This document shows, one piece after another, positions 29,154 through 38,545 of a stretch of DNA of 64,000 nt. The DNA lies in assembly GCA_002368355.1 (NCBI GenBank), contig AP018281.1, positions 1 to 64,000 on the forward strand, read 5' to 3'. Within the stretch, counting starts at the first letter, position 1. Each line of letters opens with the position of its first letter. The notes beneath the pieces are model-generated. The model was not told the DNA's origin. It worked only from the letters and a program-made list of their open reading frames with translations, and made no database searches. A program made the translations under genes and the position numbers. The stretch is from Chondrocystis sp. NIES-4102. Its GTDB lineage: Bacteria; Cyanobacteriota; Cyanobacteriia; Cyanobacteriales; Xenococcaceae.

Positions 29154-31718
29154 ATGGAAACAACATCTTCTCAAAAACTTGGTCAAACTGTTGCTACTAA
29201 TAATTTAGTGGACGATATCAAGATGGAAGACGATCGCACAGGGATGAGCGTTGAAACTCTTAAACGAGCCTTCGCTGATAATCTGTTTTATGTTCAAGGA
29301 AAAGATGAGTCTAGTGCTACTCCTCATGATTATTATCAAGCATTAGCTTATACAGTACGCGATCGCCTTCTACACCGTTTTATTAAAACTGGACGCACCT
29401 ACTACGAAGAAAATGTTAAAGTCGTCTCTTATCTGTCGGCGGAATTTTTGATGGGTCGTCATTTGGAGAATAATTTAATTTCTCTGGGGATCTATGAAAA
29501 AATGCGTCAGGTGGTTAAAGAGTTTGGCTTGGAGATTGAAGACTTAATTGAACAAGAGCCTGATCCTGGTCTGGGTAATGGTGGTTTGGGTCGTTTAGCA
29601 GCTTGTTTTCTAGACTCTTTGGCAAATTTGGAAATGCCTGCCATTGGTTATGGTATTCGCTATGAATTTGGAATCTTTAATCAAGCACTTAGGGATGGTT
29701 GGCAAGCAGAAATCCCTGATAATTGGCTGATGTTTCAAAATCCCTGGGAAATCGCTCGCCCTGAAAATTCCGTTGAAGTCAAACTTGGTGGGCATACCGA
29801 AGTCTATCGAGATGAAAAAGGACACAATTGTGTAACTTGGATCAGCGATCGCAAAGTTAAAGCTATTCCATATGATACACCAGTACCAGGTTATCGCACT
29901 AATACAGTAAATTCCCTACGTTTATGGAAAGCTGAAGCCAGCGAAGAATTTAACTTTGAAGCATTTAATGCAGGAAATTATGACCGTGCAGTCGCCGAAA
30001 AAATGAGTTCGGAAACTATTTCTAAAGTTTTATACCCCAATGATAATACACCCCAGGGTAAAGAACTACGCCTTGCACAACAATACTTTTTTGTCTCTGC
30101 TTCGCTACAAGATTTAATCCGTATTCACCTGCATCTTCATCCCAATCTTAGCAACTTCCACGAAGGGGCAGCTATTCAACTAAACGATACCCATCCTGCT
30201 GTGGCGGTAGCAGAATTAATGCGGTTGTTGATTGATGAACATAGTATGGACTGGGATCAAGCTTGGAATATTACCCAGAAAACCCTCGCCTACACTAACC
30301 ACACCTTACTACCAGAAGCCTTAGAAAGATGGTCAGTAAGCCTATTTAGTCGTATGCTACCGCGACATATCGAAATTATCTACGAAATCAATCAGCGTTT
30401 CATCAATGATCTTCGTACTTGGTTTCCCGATGATCAGAATTTAATTCAAGAACTTTCAATTATTGAAGAAGGGCCAGATAAAAAAGTCCGTATGGCTAAT
30501 TTAGCCTGTGTAGGAGCTCATGCAATTAATGGGGTAGCAGCTTTGCATACTCAATTGCTACAAAAATACACCCTCCAAGGTTTTGCTAAACTGTGGCCAG
30601 AAAAGTTCTTTAATAAAACTAATGGAGTTACTCCCCGTCGTTGGATCTTACTTAGTAACCCCAGACTTGCCAAACTAGTTACAGAAAAAACCCAAAGCGA
30701 TCGCTGGTTAAAAAACCTGGATGAAATGAGAGTTTTGGAAAACTTTATTGATGATCCTGAGTTTTGTCAACAGTGGCGAGATATCAAGCGTAAAAACAAA
30801 ATTGCCTTAGCAGCACAAATCAAGAAAACTAAAAACATCGATGTCAATATAGATTCCATCTTTGATGTTTTGGTTAAACGAATTCACGAATACAAACGCC
30901 AACACTTAATGGTGTTACACATCATCACCCTCTATAACCGTATCAAGCAAAATCCCAATATTGAGATAGTACCTCGTACCTTTATCTTTGGTGGTAAAGC
31001 TGCACCTGGTTACTTTATGGCAAAGTTAATCATCAAATTTATTAACTCAGTAGCGGATGTAGTCAATAAAGATCCTGATGTTAGAGGACGTTTAAAAGTA
31101 GTTTTCTTGCAAAACTTTAATGTTTCCCTAGGGCAAAAAATCTATCCTGCTGCCGACTTATCCGAACAAGTTTCTACGGCTGGGAAAGAAGCTTCAGGGA
31201 CAGGGAATATGAAGTTTGCCATGAATGGGGCTTTAACTATTGGAACATTGGACGGGGCAAATATTGAAATTCGCGAAGAAGCAGGGGAAGAAAATTTCTT
31301 CTTGTTTGGCTTAACTGCGGAAGAAGTTTATCAGATGAAAGAAGACGGTTATCAACCAATGTCTTTTTACGAAAGCAATGAGGAATTAAAAGGAGTAATT
31401 GATCGCGTTTCTAAAGGCTATTTTAGTCAGGGTGATACTAAATTATTTAAACCCATTGTAGATTCATTACTTTACGACGATCCTTATATGCTTTTGGCAG
31501 ATTACCAAGCCTATATTGATTGCCAACAAAGAGTATCTTTAACCTATCAAGATCAAGACAAGTGGACAAAAATGTCTATTCTTAATTCGGCACGCATGGG
31601 CAAATTCTCCAGCGATCGCACCATTAAGGAATATTGTGAAGAGATTTGGGATCTAAAACCAGTAGAGATTAATTTGGATGCCTACGGAAAAAACAATCAT
31701 CTACCCAATAATCAATAA
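29154..31718 (+). CDS. glgP: Glycogen phosphorylase
   Basis: An 854-residue cytosolic enzyme releasing glucose-1-phosphate from glycogen. The N-terminal GLGNGGLGRLAACFLDSLA, RYEFGIFNQ, central NDTHPAVAVAELMRLL, and the PLP site EASGTGNMKFAMNGALTIGTLDGANIE with its Schiff-base lysine are intact. I chose the ATG at 29154 (METTSSQKLG), which gives normal length. An upstream extension to 29070 would lack homology-like character. Clustering with gap1 and eno suggests a dark or fermentative catabolic unit. Confidence 0.96.
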   Translation: METTSSQKLGQTVATNNLVDDIKMEDDRTGMSVETLKRAFADNLFYVQGKDESSATPHDYYQALAYTVRDRLLHRFIKTGRTYYEENVKVVSYLSAEFLMGRHLENNLISLGIYEKMRQVVKEFGLEIEDLIEQEPDPGLGNGGLGRLAACFLDSLANLEMPAIGYGIRYEFGIFNQALRDGWQAEIPDNWLMFQNPWEIARPENSVEVKLGGHTEVYRDEKGHNCVTWISDRKVKAIPYDTPVPGYRTNTVNSLRLWKAEASEEFNFEAFNAGNYDRAVAEKMSSETISKVLYPNDNTPQGKELRLAQQYFFVSASLQDLIRIHLHLHPNLSNFHEGAAIQLNDTHPAVAVAELMRLLIDEHSMDWDQAWNITQKTLAYTNHTLLPEALERWSVSLFSRMLPRHIEIIYEINQRFINDLRTWFPDDQNLIQELSIIEEGPDKKVRMANLACVGAHAINGVAALHTQLLQKYTLQGFAKLWPEKFFNKTNGVTPRRWILLSNPRLAKLVTEKTQSDRWLKNLDEMRVLENFIDDPEFCQQWRDIKRKNKIALAAQIKKTKNIDVNIDSIFDVLVKRIHEYKRQHLMVLHIITLYNRIKQNPNIEIVPRTFIFGGKAAPGYFMAKLIIKFINSVADVVNKDPDVRGRLKVVFLQNFNVSLGQKIYPAADLSEQVSTAGKEASGTGNMKFAMNGALTIGTLDGANIEIREEAGEENFFLFGLTAEEVYQMKEDGYQPMSFYESNEELKGVIDRVSKGYFSQGDTKLFKPIVDSLLYDDPYMLLADYQAYIDCQQRVSLTYQDQDKWTKMSILNSARMGKFSSDRTIKEYCEEIWDLKPVEINLDAYGKNNHLPNNQ

Positions 31719-31760
31719 TCTAATTGTGTTTTGATTCCAATAATTTAAAAATATCTAAAT

Positions 31761-31790
31761 AGATGTCCTAATCTGGGCATCTTTTTTTTT
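31761..31790 (+). terminator. Strong terminator of glgP
   Basis: AGATGTCC pairs with GGGCATCT (one G.T pair) around a 6-nt loop and runs into ten consecutive T residues (last stem base included). Confidence 0.92.
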
Positions 31791-31993
31791 AGCAATATTA
31801 ATAATGTCGATAAATTTGGGAATTCTAAAATTGCTCAAGTCTTACTAATTCATATTAGAACAAATTAATTACTCTAGTTTTTACGATAAATATATGAATG
31901 ACAGTTGATACATCTAGTGCAAACAAAAATTTTCTGACAAAGGTTATCATACTAAATCTAAATACTTACTTTTGGCTAAAAGGTTTTATCTAA

Positions 31994-32368
31994 ATGAATT
32001 TAAAAAGTTCTGTCATCGGCATATTTATTTGTTTACCAGTAATCTCAAATCTAGTTTTGAGTCCCAAAGACGTTAACGCTGCAACTCGTATCGGGTCTGC
32101 GAGCGGAAGTTATTGCGACTCCTATTCTGGCAATTTTTCTAGAGGAGAAGAATTTGTTCTTAGTCTAGGTGATGGACAAAGTTTTAGTGTTCGTAATACT
32201 GGTAGTCAAGCTAAATATTATGTCTCCGTTTATGGGTCTACTGGATATATTTACGGTAATAAAGTATCTTCAGACCAGCTTAATTTTTATGCTCCCCAAA
32301 AAGGTGATTACAGAGTTCATATTAAGTCCAATAATCTCTACAACTCAGTAGAATTTTGTGCCTACTAA
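31994..32368 (+). CDS. Small secreted hypothetical protein
   Basis: A 124-residue exported protein. The signal segment (SSVIGIFICLPVISNLVLS, likely cleaved after VNA-A) precedes a mature part rich in Ser, Gly and Tyr with two Cys residues, one near the start (SYCDSY) and one near the end (EFCAY), that could form a disulfide. The pattern suggests a small beta-sandwich such as a PPC-like domain, but I do not recognise the family. It stands alone between the glgP terminator and the convergent mutS2. Confidence 0.75.
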   Translation: MNLKSSVIGIFICLPVISNLVLSPKDVNAATRIGSASGSYCDSYSGNFSRGEEFVLSLGDGQSFSVRNTGSQAKYYVSVYGSTGYIYGNKVSSDQLNFYAPQKGDYRVHIKSNNLYNSVEFCAY

Positions 32369-32409
32369 ACCCAGTTACTAATGATTAGTAGATATCAATC
32401 AAACATATC

Positions 32410-34830
32410 TTATTTCAAGTAAACTACAGTAACCCCTGCACCACCATCTTTTTGAGTTGCTAATTCAAACTTATCTACTTGAGGATGCTGCTGAAGAAAT
32501 TCATGTACTCCTTGACGTAAACGTCCTGTACCTTTGCCATGAATAATCCAAAGCACTCCAGATTCAATAGCTAAGGAAAGCCCTTTCTCAATTTCCCTTT
32601 CAGCATTATCTACCCGACTTCCGCGAATATCGAGGGTATTTTTAGATGTACGTACCATTAATGCTTGTTTTGGGGGTTTAACTGGTGCTGGGGCTGCCTT
32701 ATTTGTATTTCCCTTGGCTTTAAGTTGGACATCGGGTTTTTGTCCATCAAGAGATTCAATTTCTTCTAACCCCACACTCATTTTCATAATTCCAAATCTG
32801 ACTGTTAATTGGGCTGCATCTTCCTCTATGCTTAATACCTCTCCTGTTTGATTAAGACGCACAATTCTTACTTTTTCGCCAACTTGGGGTTTATAACTAG
32901 GTTTGGCTGGTTTGGGGGTTTGAGTTTTAGCTAATTCGCGTAAAGCCAATTGATTTATCGCTTCAGTCGCCTGTTGTGTTTGCTGCATGGTTGAATTACC
33001 CTGCTGAAGACGGCGAATAACTTTAGCAATTTCCTGTTTAGCCATTGCGATCGCCTGTTGCACTTCCTGTTCTTGATAGGCTTTTAACGCCTGTTCTCTC
33101 GCTTGTAGGGAAGACGCTTTTTCTGATACTTCACTATAAAAACGCTCTGTTTGCTCTAATAACTTCCCTGCTTCCTTGGCTTTCTCCTCCTGCTCTCTTC
33201 TTTGGGCTTCTAGGGCTGCTATTACTTCGTTTACGTCTTCTGTCCCCCCAAGAGCAACTAATGATTGTGCTTCGGTAACAATTTCTGTATTTAACCCCAG
33301 ACGTTGAGCAATAATTAAAGCATTTGAACGCCCAGGAATTCCCCACAACAAACGGTAGGTAGGTTGGAGAGTGCTATCATTAAATTCCACTGAAGCATTT
33401 TCAAATCTAGCATCTTGATACTTGAGGGCTTTTAATTCTCCGTAGTGGGTGGTAGCAATAGTTAATAAACTGTGTTGGGCTAAATATTTCAACAAAGCGA
33501 TCGCTAAGGCACTTCCTTCTGCTGGATCTGTCCCTGCACCCACTTCATCTAAGAGAATTAAAGCATTGGCAGCATTGGTATCGTTTTCTTTTAAAGCTTC
33601 GATAATCCGACTTATACGGCGTATATGCCCCGAAAAAGTAGATAAACTCTGTTGCAAAGACTGTTCATCTCCAATATCAGCTAAAACTACTTCAAACCAC
33701 GGTAATTCAACGGGTTCTTTAGCGGGAATAAACATACCAGCCTTAGCCATCAAAGCAGCTAACCCTAGGGTTTTGAGAGTTACGGTTTTTCCGCCTGTAT
33801 TGGGGCCTGTAATCGCTACTACCTTGGTTTGGGGTTTGACAATTACATCAATTGGTACAACTTCTGTTCCCTCCTCATGCTGCTGTTGCCAAACTAATAA
33901 AGGATGACGTAAACGACGCAGGGTTGTAGTTTCTGCTTGAGTGGGATTAATAAATCGGGGTGGATTTGCATTTAACCATAACCCATAACGTGCCTTGGCT
34001 GTGGCTAAATCTAACATGGTGGCGACAGCTAATAAGCGTTCTAAATCTGCTTGTACTTCCGCTATTTTATCGGATAAGGCTTTTAAGATAATTTCTTCTT
34101 CTCGTTGTTCTTGTTTTTCTTTTTGCCTTAATTGATTACCTAATTGCACGATCGCATTGGGTTCTATATAATAGGTCGAACCTGTGCTGGAAACATCGTG
34201 AACAATCCCCTTAATTGTCTCTTTTTGGGCTGGTTTAACTGGGAGGACAAAGCGATCGCCTCTTTGAGTAATTACCGCTTCTTGAATTGCTGTTGGGTTT
34301 CGCTGAATAATTCCTTGTAGTTGCTTGTAAATGCGCTCACGTAAACTTTTGGTTTCCTGACGAATTCCTGCGAGTTTGGGAGATGCGCGATCGGTTATTT
34401 CTGCGCGATCGTCAATACAATGATGGATTTCTTTTTCAATTTCAGGGTAAGTACGAACATCAACAATTAATTCTGCCAAAGTTACCAATTGTTCGCTTTT
34501 TGCATCAATTAAACGACGTAGATAACGCATTCCCGATAAAGTAGTGGCGATATCTAAGAGTTCTTTTGCCGATAGTATTCCACCTATTTTGACCCTTTCT
34601 AAGGATGCCCCAATATCCTTAATCCCTTTAAAACTCCAACCAGAATCTAACCCTTGTTCTAAATTATATATCTCTTGGGTTTGTGCCAATAGCTTCTCAC
34701 TGGCTGCTTGATTCACAGGCATTTTTAATTGACGTGCTGCCAAAACACCTAACTTAGTTGCTGCAAAAGTGGATAAATGTTGGCACAATCTATGCCATTC
34801 TAATAAATCTAATGTCTCTGTGATAATCAA
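32410..34830 (-). CDS. mutS2: MutS2 family ATPase/endonuclease
   Basis: An 806-residue MutS-family protein that acts on branched DNA or on stalled, collided ribosomes rather than mismatch repair. It lacks the MutS mismatch-recognition domain. The ATPase has Walker A GPNTGGKTVTLK (about 340) and Walker B ILLDEVGAGTDP. A coiled-coil region (about 520-640) and a C-terminal Smr domain with TLDIRGSRVDNAEREIE and WIIHGKGTGRLRQGV follow. Length and domain order are complete. It is divergent from the Hlip gene. Confidence 0.97.
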   Translation of the reverse strand: MIITETLDLLEWHRLCQHLSTFAATKLGVLAARQLKMPVNQAASEKLLAQTQEIYNLEQGLDSGWSFKGIKDIGASLERVKIGGILSAKELLDIATTLSGMRYLRRLIDAKSEQLVTLAELIVDVRTYPEIEKEIHHCIDDRAEITDRASPKLAGIRQETKSLRERIYKQLQGIIQRNPTAIQEAVITQRGDRFVLPVKPAQKETIKGIVHDVSSTGSTYYIEPNAIVQLGNQLRQKEKQEQREEEIILKALSDKIAEVQADLERLLAVATMLDLATAKARYGLWLNANPPRFINPTQAETTTLRRLRHPLLVWQQQHEEGTEVVPIDVIVKPQTKVVAITGPNTGGKTVTLKTLGLAALMAKAGMFIPAKEPVELPWFEVVLADIGDEQSLQQSLSTFSGHIRRISRIIEALKENDTNAANALILLDEVGAGTDPAEGSALAIALLKYLAQHSLLTIATTHYGELKALKYQDARFENASVEFNDSTLQPTYRLLWGIPGRSNALIIAQRLGLNTEIVTEAQSLVALGGTEDVNEVIAALEAQRREQEEKAKEAGKLLEQTERFYSEVSEKASSLQAREQALKAYQEQEVQQAIAMAKQEIAKVIRRLQQGNSTMQQTQQATEAINQLALRELAKTQTPKPAKPSYKPQVGEKVRIVRLNQTGEVLSIEEDAAQLTVRFGIMKMSVGLEEIESLDGQKPDVQLKAKGNTNKAAPAPVKPPKQALMVRTSKNTLDIRGSRVDNAEREIEKGLSLAIESGVLWIIHGKGTGRLRQGVHEFLQQHPQVDKFELATQKDGGAGVTVVYLK

Positions 34831-34930
34831 GATCAGCCTACCTGGTTTTATTATTACTTTGTAACTTTTATGTATTTTGTTAGAATACTCAATTTGGCTT
34901 GCGGGTGAATTGCAACAATCTAGGCAAAAA

Positions 34931-34999
34931 AGTTACACTAAATTAAGAATACTTGACACAAATCGACTCTGCAATAGCATCAGGAAGAATAAATAAATT
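34931..34999 (+). promoter_or_regulatory. Possible light-responsive promoter of the Hlip gene
   Basis: A TTGACA -35 candidate begins near 34953, and GTTACACT (34932-34939) followed by a weak second half resembles half of an HLR1 (RpaB-binding) site. The second half matches poorly, so the assignment is tentative. Confidence 0.25.
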
Positions 35000-35143
35000 A
35001 TGGATAAACAAGAAGGTAAATTTGGGTTTACAGATTTTGCGGAAATTTGGAACGGACGTTTAGCAATGATTGGCTTTGTCAGTGCGATTTTGCTAGAACT
35101 GAATACTGGGCATGGAGTTTTGGCTCAGTTTGGTCTAATGTAA
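35000..35143 (+). CDS. High-light-inducible protein (Hlip/SCP)
   Basis: A 47-residue, single-helix thylakoid protein of the chlorophyll a/b-binding family. The core FAEIWNGRLAMIGFVSAILLEL holds the chlorophyll-binding ExxNGRxAMxGF motif, with a short hydrophilic N-terminus (MDKQEGKFGFTD). Hlips bind chlorophyll and carotenoid, dissipate energy and protect photosystem II assembly and chlorophyll synthase. It has a good ATG start after an AT-rich leader. It is divergent from mutS2 and ends at a hairpin terminator. Confidence 0.95.
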   Translation: MDKQEGKFGFTDFAEIWNGRLAMIGFVSAILLELNTGHGVLAQFGLM

Positions 35144-35170
35144 TTATAATTACTAATAGATATTACTTAT

Positions 35171-35210
35171 CCCCTTGGTTATAGAATCATAGATAAATCA
35201 GGGGGCTTTT
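35171..35210 (+). terminator. Terminator of the Hlip gene
   Basis: CCCCT (35171-35175) pairs with AGGGG, with further imperfect pairing inside (TGGTTAT with ATAAATCA), followed by CTTTTT. Confidence 0.75.
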
Positions 35211-35387
35211 TATGTTGTTTGAAAGATCTAAAATCAGAAAAAACAAATAATACTTGTATACTTTAATTTTATCTAGTTTTAACTAAAAATGTGTTGCCAG
35301 TAAAATATATTTTGCTTTCAATAGAAAGCAGTTGAGCCAGTACACTAGGCAAAGACATAATATATAGTAAATAGAGAGATTTAAAAT

Positions 35388-36533
35388 ATGGTTGCAACTA
35401 CAGGAATTAGCGATCGCTATCGTCTCCAAACTCAACAGCTTGATATGCCTCCACGTTTGCTGTTGGGGCCAGGGCCTGCTAATGTTAACCCTAGAGTTTT
35501 AGCTGCTATGGGGATTAGTCCCGTAGGACATCTTGACCCGACATATCTAGCTTTGATGGATGAGATTAGAGATCTATTGCGTTATGCTTGGCAAACAGAA
35601 AACGAATTGACTATTTCTGTAAGTGGTACAGGATCGGCAGCAATGGAAGCAACGATCGCTAATGCGGTTGAACCTGGAGATGTAGTATTAGTTGGGGTAA
35701 AAGGTTATTTTGGTAATCGTTTGGTAGATATGGCTGGGCGTTATGGTGCTGATGTACGCACTATGACTAAACCTTGGGGACAAGTCTTTAGTTTAGAGGA
35801 AATAAAAACTAATTTAGCCACCCATAAACCAGCAATTCTAGCTTTAGTTCATGCAGAAACTTCCACAGGTGCGCGCCAACCCTTAGAAGGAGTAGCGGAT
35901 CTCTGCCGTCAACATAACTGTTTACTATTGGTTGATACGGTAACGAGTATGGGAGGAGTGCCTTTATATATTGATGATTGGGGAATAGATTTAGCCTATA
36001 GTTGTAGTCAGAAGGGATTAGGTTGTCCCCCTGGGGCTTCTCCTTTTACGATGAGTAGTAGGGCTGTTGCTAAATTAAACAACCGTGCTAAACCTGTTGC
36101 CAATTGGTATTTAGATATGACTCTACTAGCGAAATATTGGGGCGAAGAAAGAGTTTATCATCACACTGCACCTATTAATACCAATTATGGTTTACGAGAA
36201 TCCCTACGCCTGGTAGCAGAAGAAGGATTAGCCCAACGTTGGCAACGTCATCAACAAAATGCCGAAATGCTTTGGTCTGGTTTAGAGAAAATTGGTTTAT
36301 CCCTTCATGTAGAGGCTCAATACCGTCTTCCTACTTTAACTACGGTAAAAATTCCTGAAGGAGTTGATGGAAAAGCGATCGCTCTTGAATTATTAACTAA
36401 ATATAATATCGAAATTGCTGGTGGTTTGGGAGAATTAGGTGGTAAAGTCTGGCGCATTGGTTTGATGGGTTACAATAGTCGTCCTGAAAATGTTCTCTTG
36501 CTTTTAGACGCTTTAGAAAAAGTTTTGAATTAG
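35388..36533 (+). CDS. Class V aminotransferase (alanine-glyoxylate / serine-glyoxylate type)
   Basis: A 381-residue PLP enzyme, probably transferring amino groups to glyoxylate in the photorespiratory pathway. PPRLLLGPGPANVNPRVLAAM starts the fold, the substrate loop is VSGTGSAAMEATIAN, and the PLP lysine is in YSCSQKGLGCPPG. C-terminal GGLGELGGKVWRIGLMG carries the carboxylate-binding Arg. Relatives in cyanobacteria were once misnamed a soluble hydrogenase subunit; nothing here supports that. Confidence 0.92.
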   Translation: MVATTGISDRYRLQTQQLDMPPRLLLGPGPANVNPRVLAAMGISPVGHLDPTYLALMDEIRDLLRYAWQTENELTISVSGTGSAAMEATIANAVEPGDVVLVGVKGYFGNRLVDMAGRYGADVRTMTKPWGQVFSLEEIKTNLATHKPAILALVHAETSTGARQPLEGVADLCRQHNCLLLVDTVTSMGGVPLYIDDWGIDLAYSCSQKGLGCPPGASPFTMSSRAVAKLNNRAKPVANWYLDMTLLAKYWGEERVYHHTAPINTNYGLRESLRLVAEEGLAQRWQRHQQNAEMLWSGLEKIGLSLHVEAQYRLPTLTTVKIPEGVDGKAIALELLTKYNIEIAGGLGELGGKVWRIGLMGYNSRPENVLLLLDALEKVLN

Positions 36534-36785
36534 TAAATACTATCAAGCTCAACTAGTTATTAGCTATCAGGTGTAAATACCCCTGAGTTTAAAGCTGAGA
36601 TAGTTACTAACAACTAAGTAATTGGCGACAGCAAACAAAGGCTTAAATGCGAAGACATCCTCTTGGAGTCTCCCCAAATGGAGCTTCTGGGGCATGATTT
36701 CCTGAGCTAATAACTAATAGCTAAAAGCAGAAAAAATATGAGAAGCTATTGTAATTAAACAAAAAATATTAGCAGTTGAGTCGGT
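36534..36785. repeat. Spacer with dispersed-repeat-like sequence
   Basis: A 252-bp spacer with a CAGGTGTAAATACCCCTG hairpin, an inverted CCCCA/TGGGG pair around 36673-36692, and AGCTAATAACTAATAGCTAAAAGC at 36705-36728. Variants of that last motif recur near 20475-20500, 37735, 59940 and 63555. No gene is visible. Confidence 0.55.
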
Positions 36786-37193
36786 ATGGAGCAATACGAA
36801 CGTCTAATCTCAATGGCGGAAGACGAATTAACACAATATAATACCGAGGCTCGGAAAATTGAGAAACTACGCCGAAAAATAGGTTTATCAGTTTCCGCTA
36901 CTGAGCAACGACAAGTAAAAGAAATGTTGCTTAAAGAAATGCCTCAAGATCCCATTAGAAAACTCATTGCAACACAAAGACAAACAGTAGCACTACCTTT
37001 TTGGGGGATAGCGGGGTTGGGATTACTTTTAAGTATCTCTTTCATGCAGCCTTTAGACTCAATTGCTACGATTATTGGTGGCGCGATCGCAATTTATGTT
37101 CAGAAACTGGGATGGAAACTAGAAGCAAAACGTTTAGTGTTGCAAACTCTCGAAGATATTGAACAGAAAACTACTAATCCTTCAAAAAATTAG
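36786..37193 (+). CDS. Hypothetical protein with two membrane helices
   Basis: A 135-residue protein. A charged, helical N-terminal half (about 1-60, many Glu, Arg, Lys and Gln, possibly coiled-coil) precedes two hydrophobic segments (LPFWGIAGLGLLLSISFM and IATIIGGAIAIYVQKLG, about 65-110) forming a hairpin, and a basic/acidic tail. I do not recognise it. The first codon is ATG, and it lies 17 bp before the YchJ gene on the same strand, so co-transcription is likely. Confidence 0.75.
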   Translation: MEQYERLISMAEDELTQYNTEARKIEKLRRKIGLSVSATEQRQVKEMLLKEMPQDPIRKLIATQRQTVALPFWGIAGLGLLLSISFMQPLDSIATIIGGAIAIYVQKLGWKLEAKRLVLQTLEDIEQKTTNPSKN

Positions 37194-37210
37194 ACTAAAA
37201 GGTTAAGGAT

Positions 37211-37687
37211 GTGAGCCGAGAATTATGTCTATGTGGAAGTAGAAAAGCTTATCAATACTGTTGTCTTATGTACCTATCGGCAAATAAACAACCAGAGACA
37301 GCAGAAAAACTAATGCGATCGCGTTATACTGCTTTTTGCTTAGGTAATGTTGATTATTTAATTTCTACCCTCGCCCCTGCTCAAAGAGAACCCCAGGAAC
37401 AAGCAGAATTAACTAATACCATTAATAATACTAAATGGTTAGGTTTAACAGTTCTTAATACTAATCAAGGTAAAAAGAACGATTCTGTAGGTTATGTAGA
37501 GTTTGAAGCAATTTATCAACTTAAGAGCAATGAACCACAACAACTTCATGAACGCTCCAAGTTTCTCAAAATTGATGGTAAATGGTTTTATGTAAATGGA
37601 GAAATTTTACCAGGAACAAAACCGCAAGCCAATCAACCATGTTGGTGTCACAGTGGTAAAAAGTTTCATAAATGTCATGGAAAATAA
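37211..37687 (+). CDS. YchJ family protein with SEC-C motifs
   Basis: A 158-residue protein of the YchJ/UPF0225 family. An N-terminal SEC-C motif (CLCGSRKAYQYCC) and a C-terminal one (QPCWCHSGKKFHKCHGK), each with the CxC...C-C/H zinc pattern, flank an NTF2-like middle (SRYTAFCLGNVDYLISTL, FLKIDGKWFYVNGEI). The function of YchJ is unknown. The start codon is GTG (37211). It follows the two-helix membrane protein closely. Confidence 0.93.
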   Translation: MSRELCLCGSRKAYQYCCLMYLSANKQPETAEKLMRSRYTAFCLGNVDYLISTLAPAQREPQEQAELTNTINNTKWLGLTVLNTNQGKKNDSVGYVEFEAIYQLKSNEPQQLHERSKFLKIDGKWFYVNGEILPGTKPQANQPCWCHSGKKFHKCHGK

Positions 37688-37798
37688 TTACAGCCAAAGA
37701 AAAAATTAGCTTTTAGCCTTGATGCGCAGCTAACCCGTGATAGATAGCTTTTAGCTTTTAATTGCTAATTAATCGATAATTATCATTCCCCACTACCC

Positions 37799-37967
<169 letters not shown>

Positions 37968-38056
37968 TAAAAATTAATACCATGCCTGCTAATTAGTTTA
38001 GCTATAATTTGCTAGACTAAAAAATTATCGTTTGGTTCAATAGTACTATAAAAAGC

Positions 38057-38413
38057 ATGGGTATTAACATAGTTAATTTAGTTGGTAGAGCAGGGGCTGC
38101 TCCAGAAATCATTCATTTTCAATCAGGCTCGGTTTTATGTAAACTACCTTTAGCGGTTAGCCGTCGCACTCGTAATAACGATCAACCAGACTGGTTTAAT
38201 TTGGAAATATGGGGAAAGACAGCAGAAATAGCAGGAAACTATGTTACAAAGGGCAAATTAATTGGAGTTCAAGGATCTTTAAAAATTGAAACTTGGACAG
38301 ATAAAAATACAGGTGGAATACGTTCACGTCCAACTATAAAAGTAGATCGTTTAGAATTATTAGGTTCAAAGAATGATAGCGATCCTAATGCAGTCAGTGG
38401 GTATCCAGAATAA
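38057..38413 (+). CDS. ssb: Single-stranded DNA-binding protein, short form
   Basis: A 118-residue OB-fold protein (MGINIVNLVGRAGAAPEIIHF, CKLPLAVSRRT, WFNLEIWGKTAEIAGNYVTKGKLIGVQGSLKIETW). It coats single-stranded DNA in replication and repair. The acidic DDDIPF-like C-terminal tip that recruits partner proteins in E. coli is missing. The protein ends GYPE, as I recall for other short cyanobacterial SSBs. It is followed by a long hairpin. Confidence 0.92.
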   Translation: MGINIVNLVGRAGAAPEIIHFQSGSVLCKLPLAVSRRTRNNDQPDWFNLEIWGKTAEIAGNYVTKGKLIGVQGSLKIETWTDKNTGGIRSRPTIKVDRLELLGSKNDSDPNAVSGYPE

Positions 38414-38472
38414 AATTATTATCCTTAATAACTGTGGTTAATGGGAGCAAAAGTGCGTAGAGCCAGGTAAAT

Positions 38473-38522
38473 AAACCTCTCCATCTGCTAGGTACGTGTA
38501 TAAATAAAGGCTGGGGAGGTTT
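38473..38522 (+). terminator. Long-loop hairpin after ssb
   Basis: AAACCTCTCCA pairs with TGGGGAGGTTT (one G.T pair) across a loop of about 28 nt. It could end the ssb transcript, but it lies only 24 bp before the next gene start, so it may instead act on that gene's leader. Confidence 0.5.
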
Positions 38523-38545
38523 AATAATCAAAGGGATTAAGAAAG

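Noticed and set aside
28961-29200. A 79-codon frame in the leader of glgP
   Set aside because: It overlaps the glgP start and has no recognisable protein features; composition resembles non-coding spacer.
35388-36533. Soluble hydrogenase subunit, an old label for this family
   Set aside because: The sequence is a PLP class V aminotransferase with the Schiff-base lysine intact.
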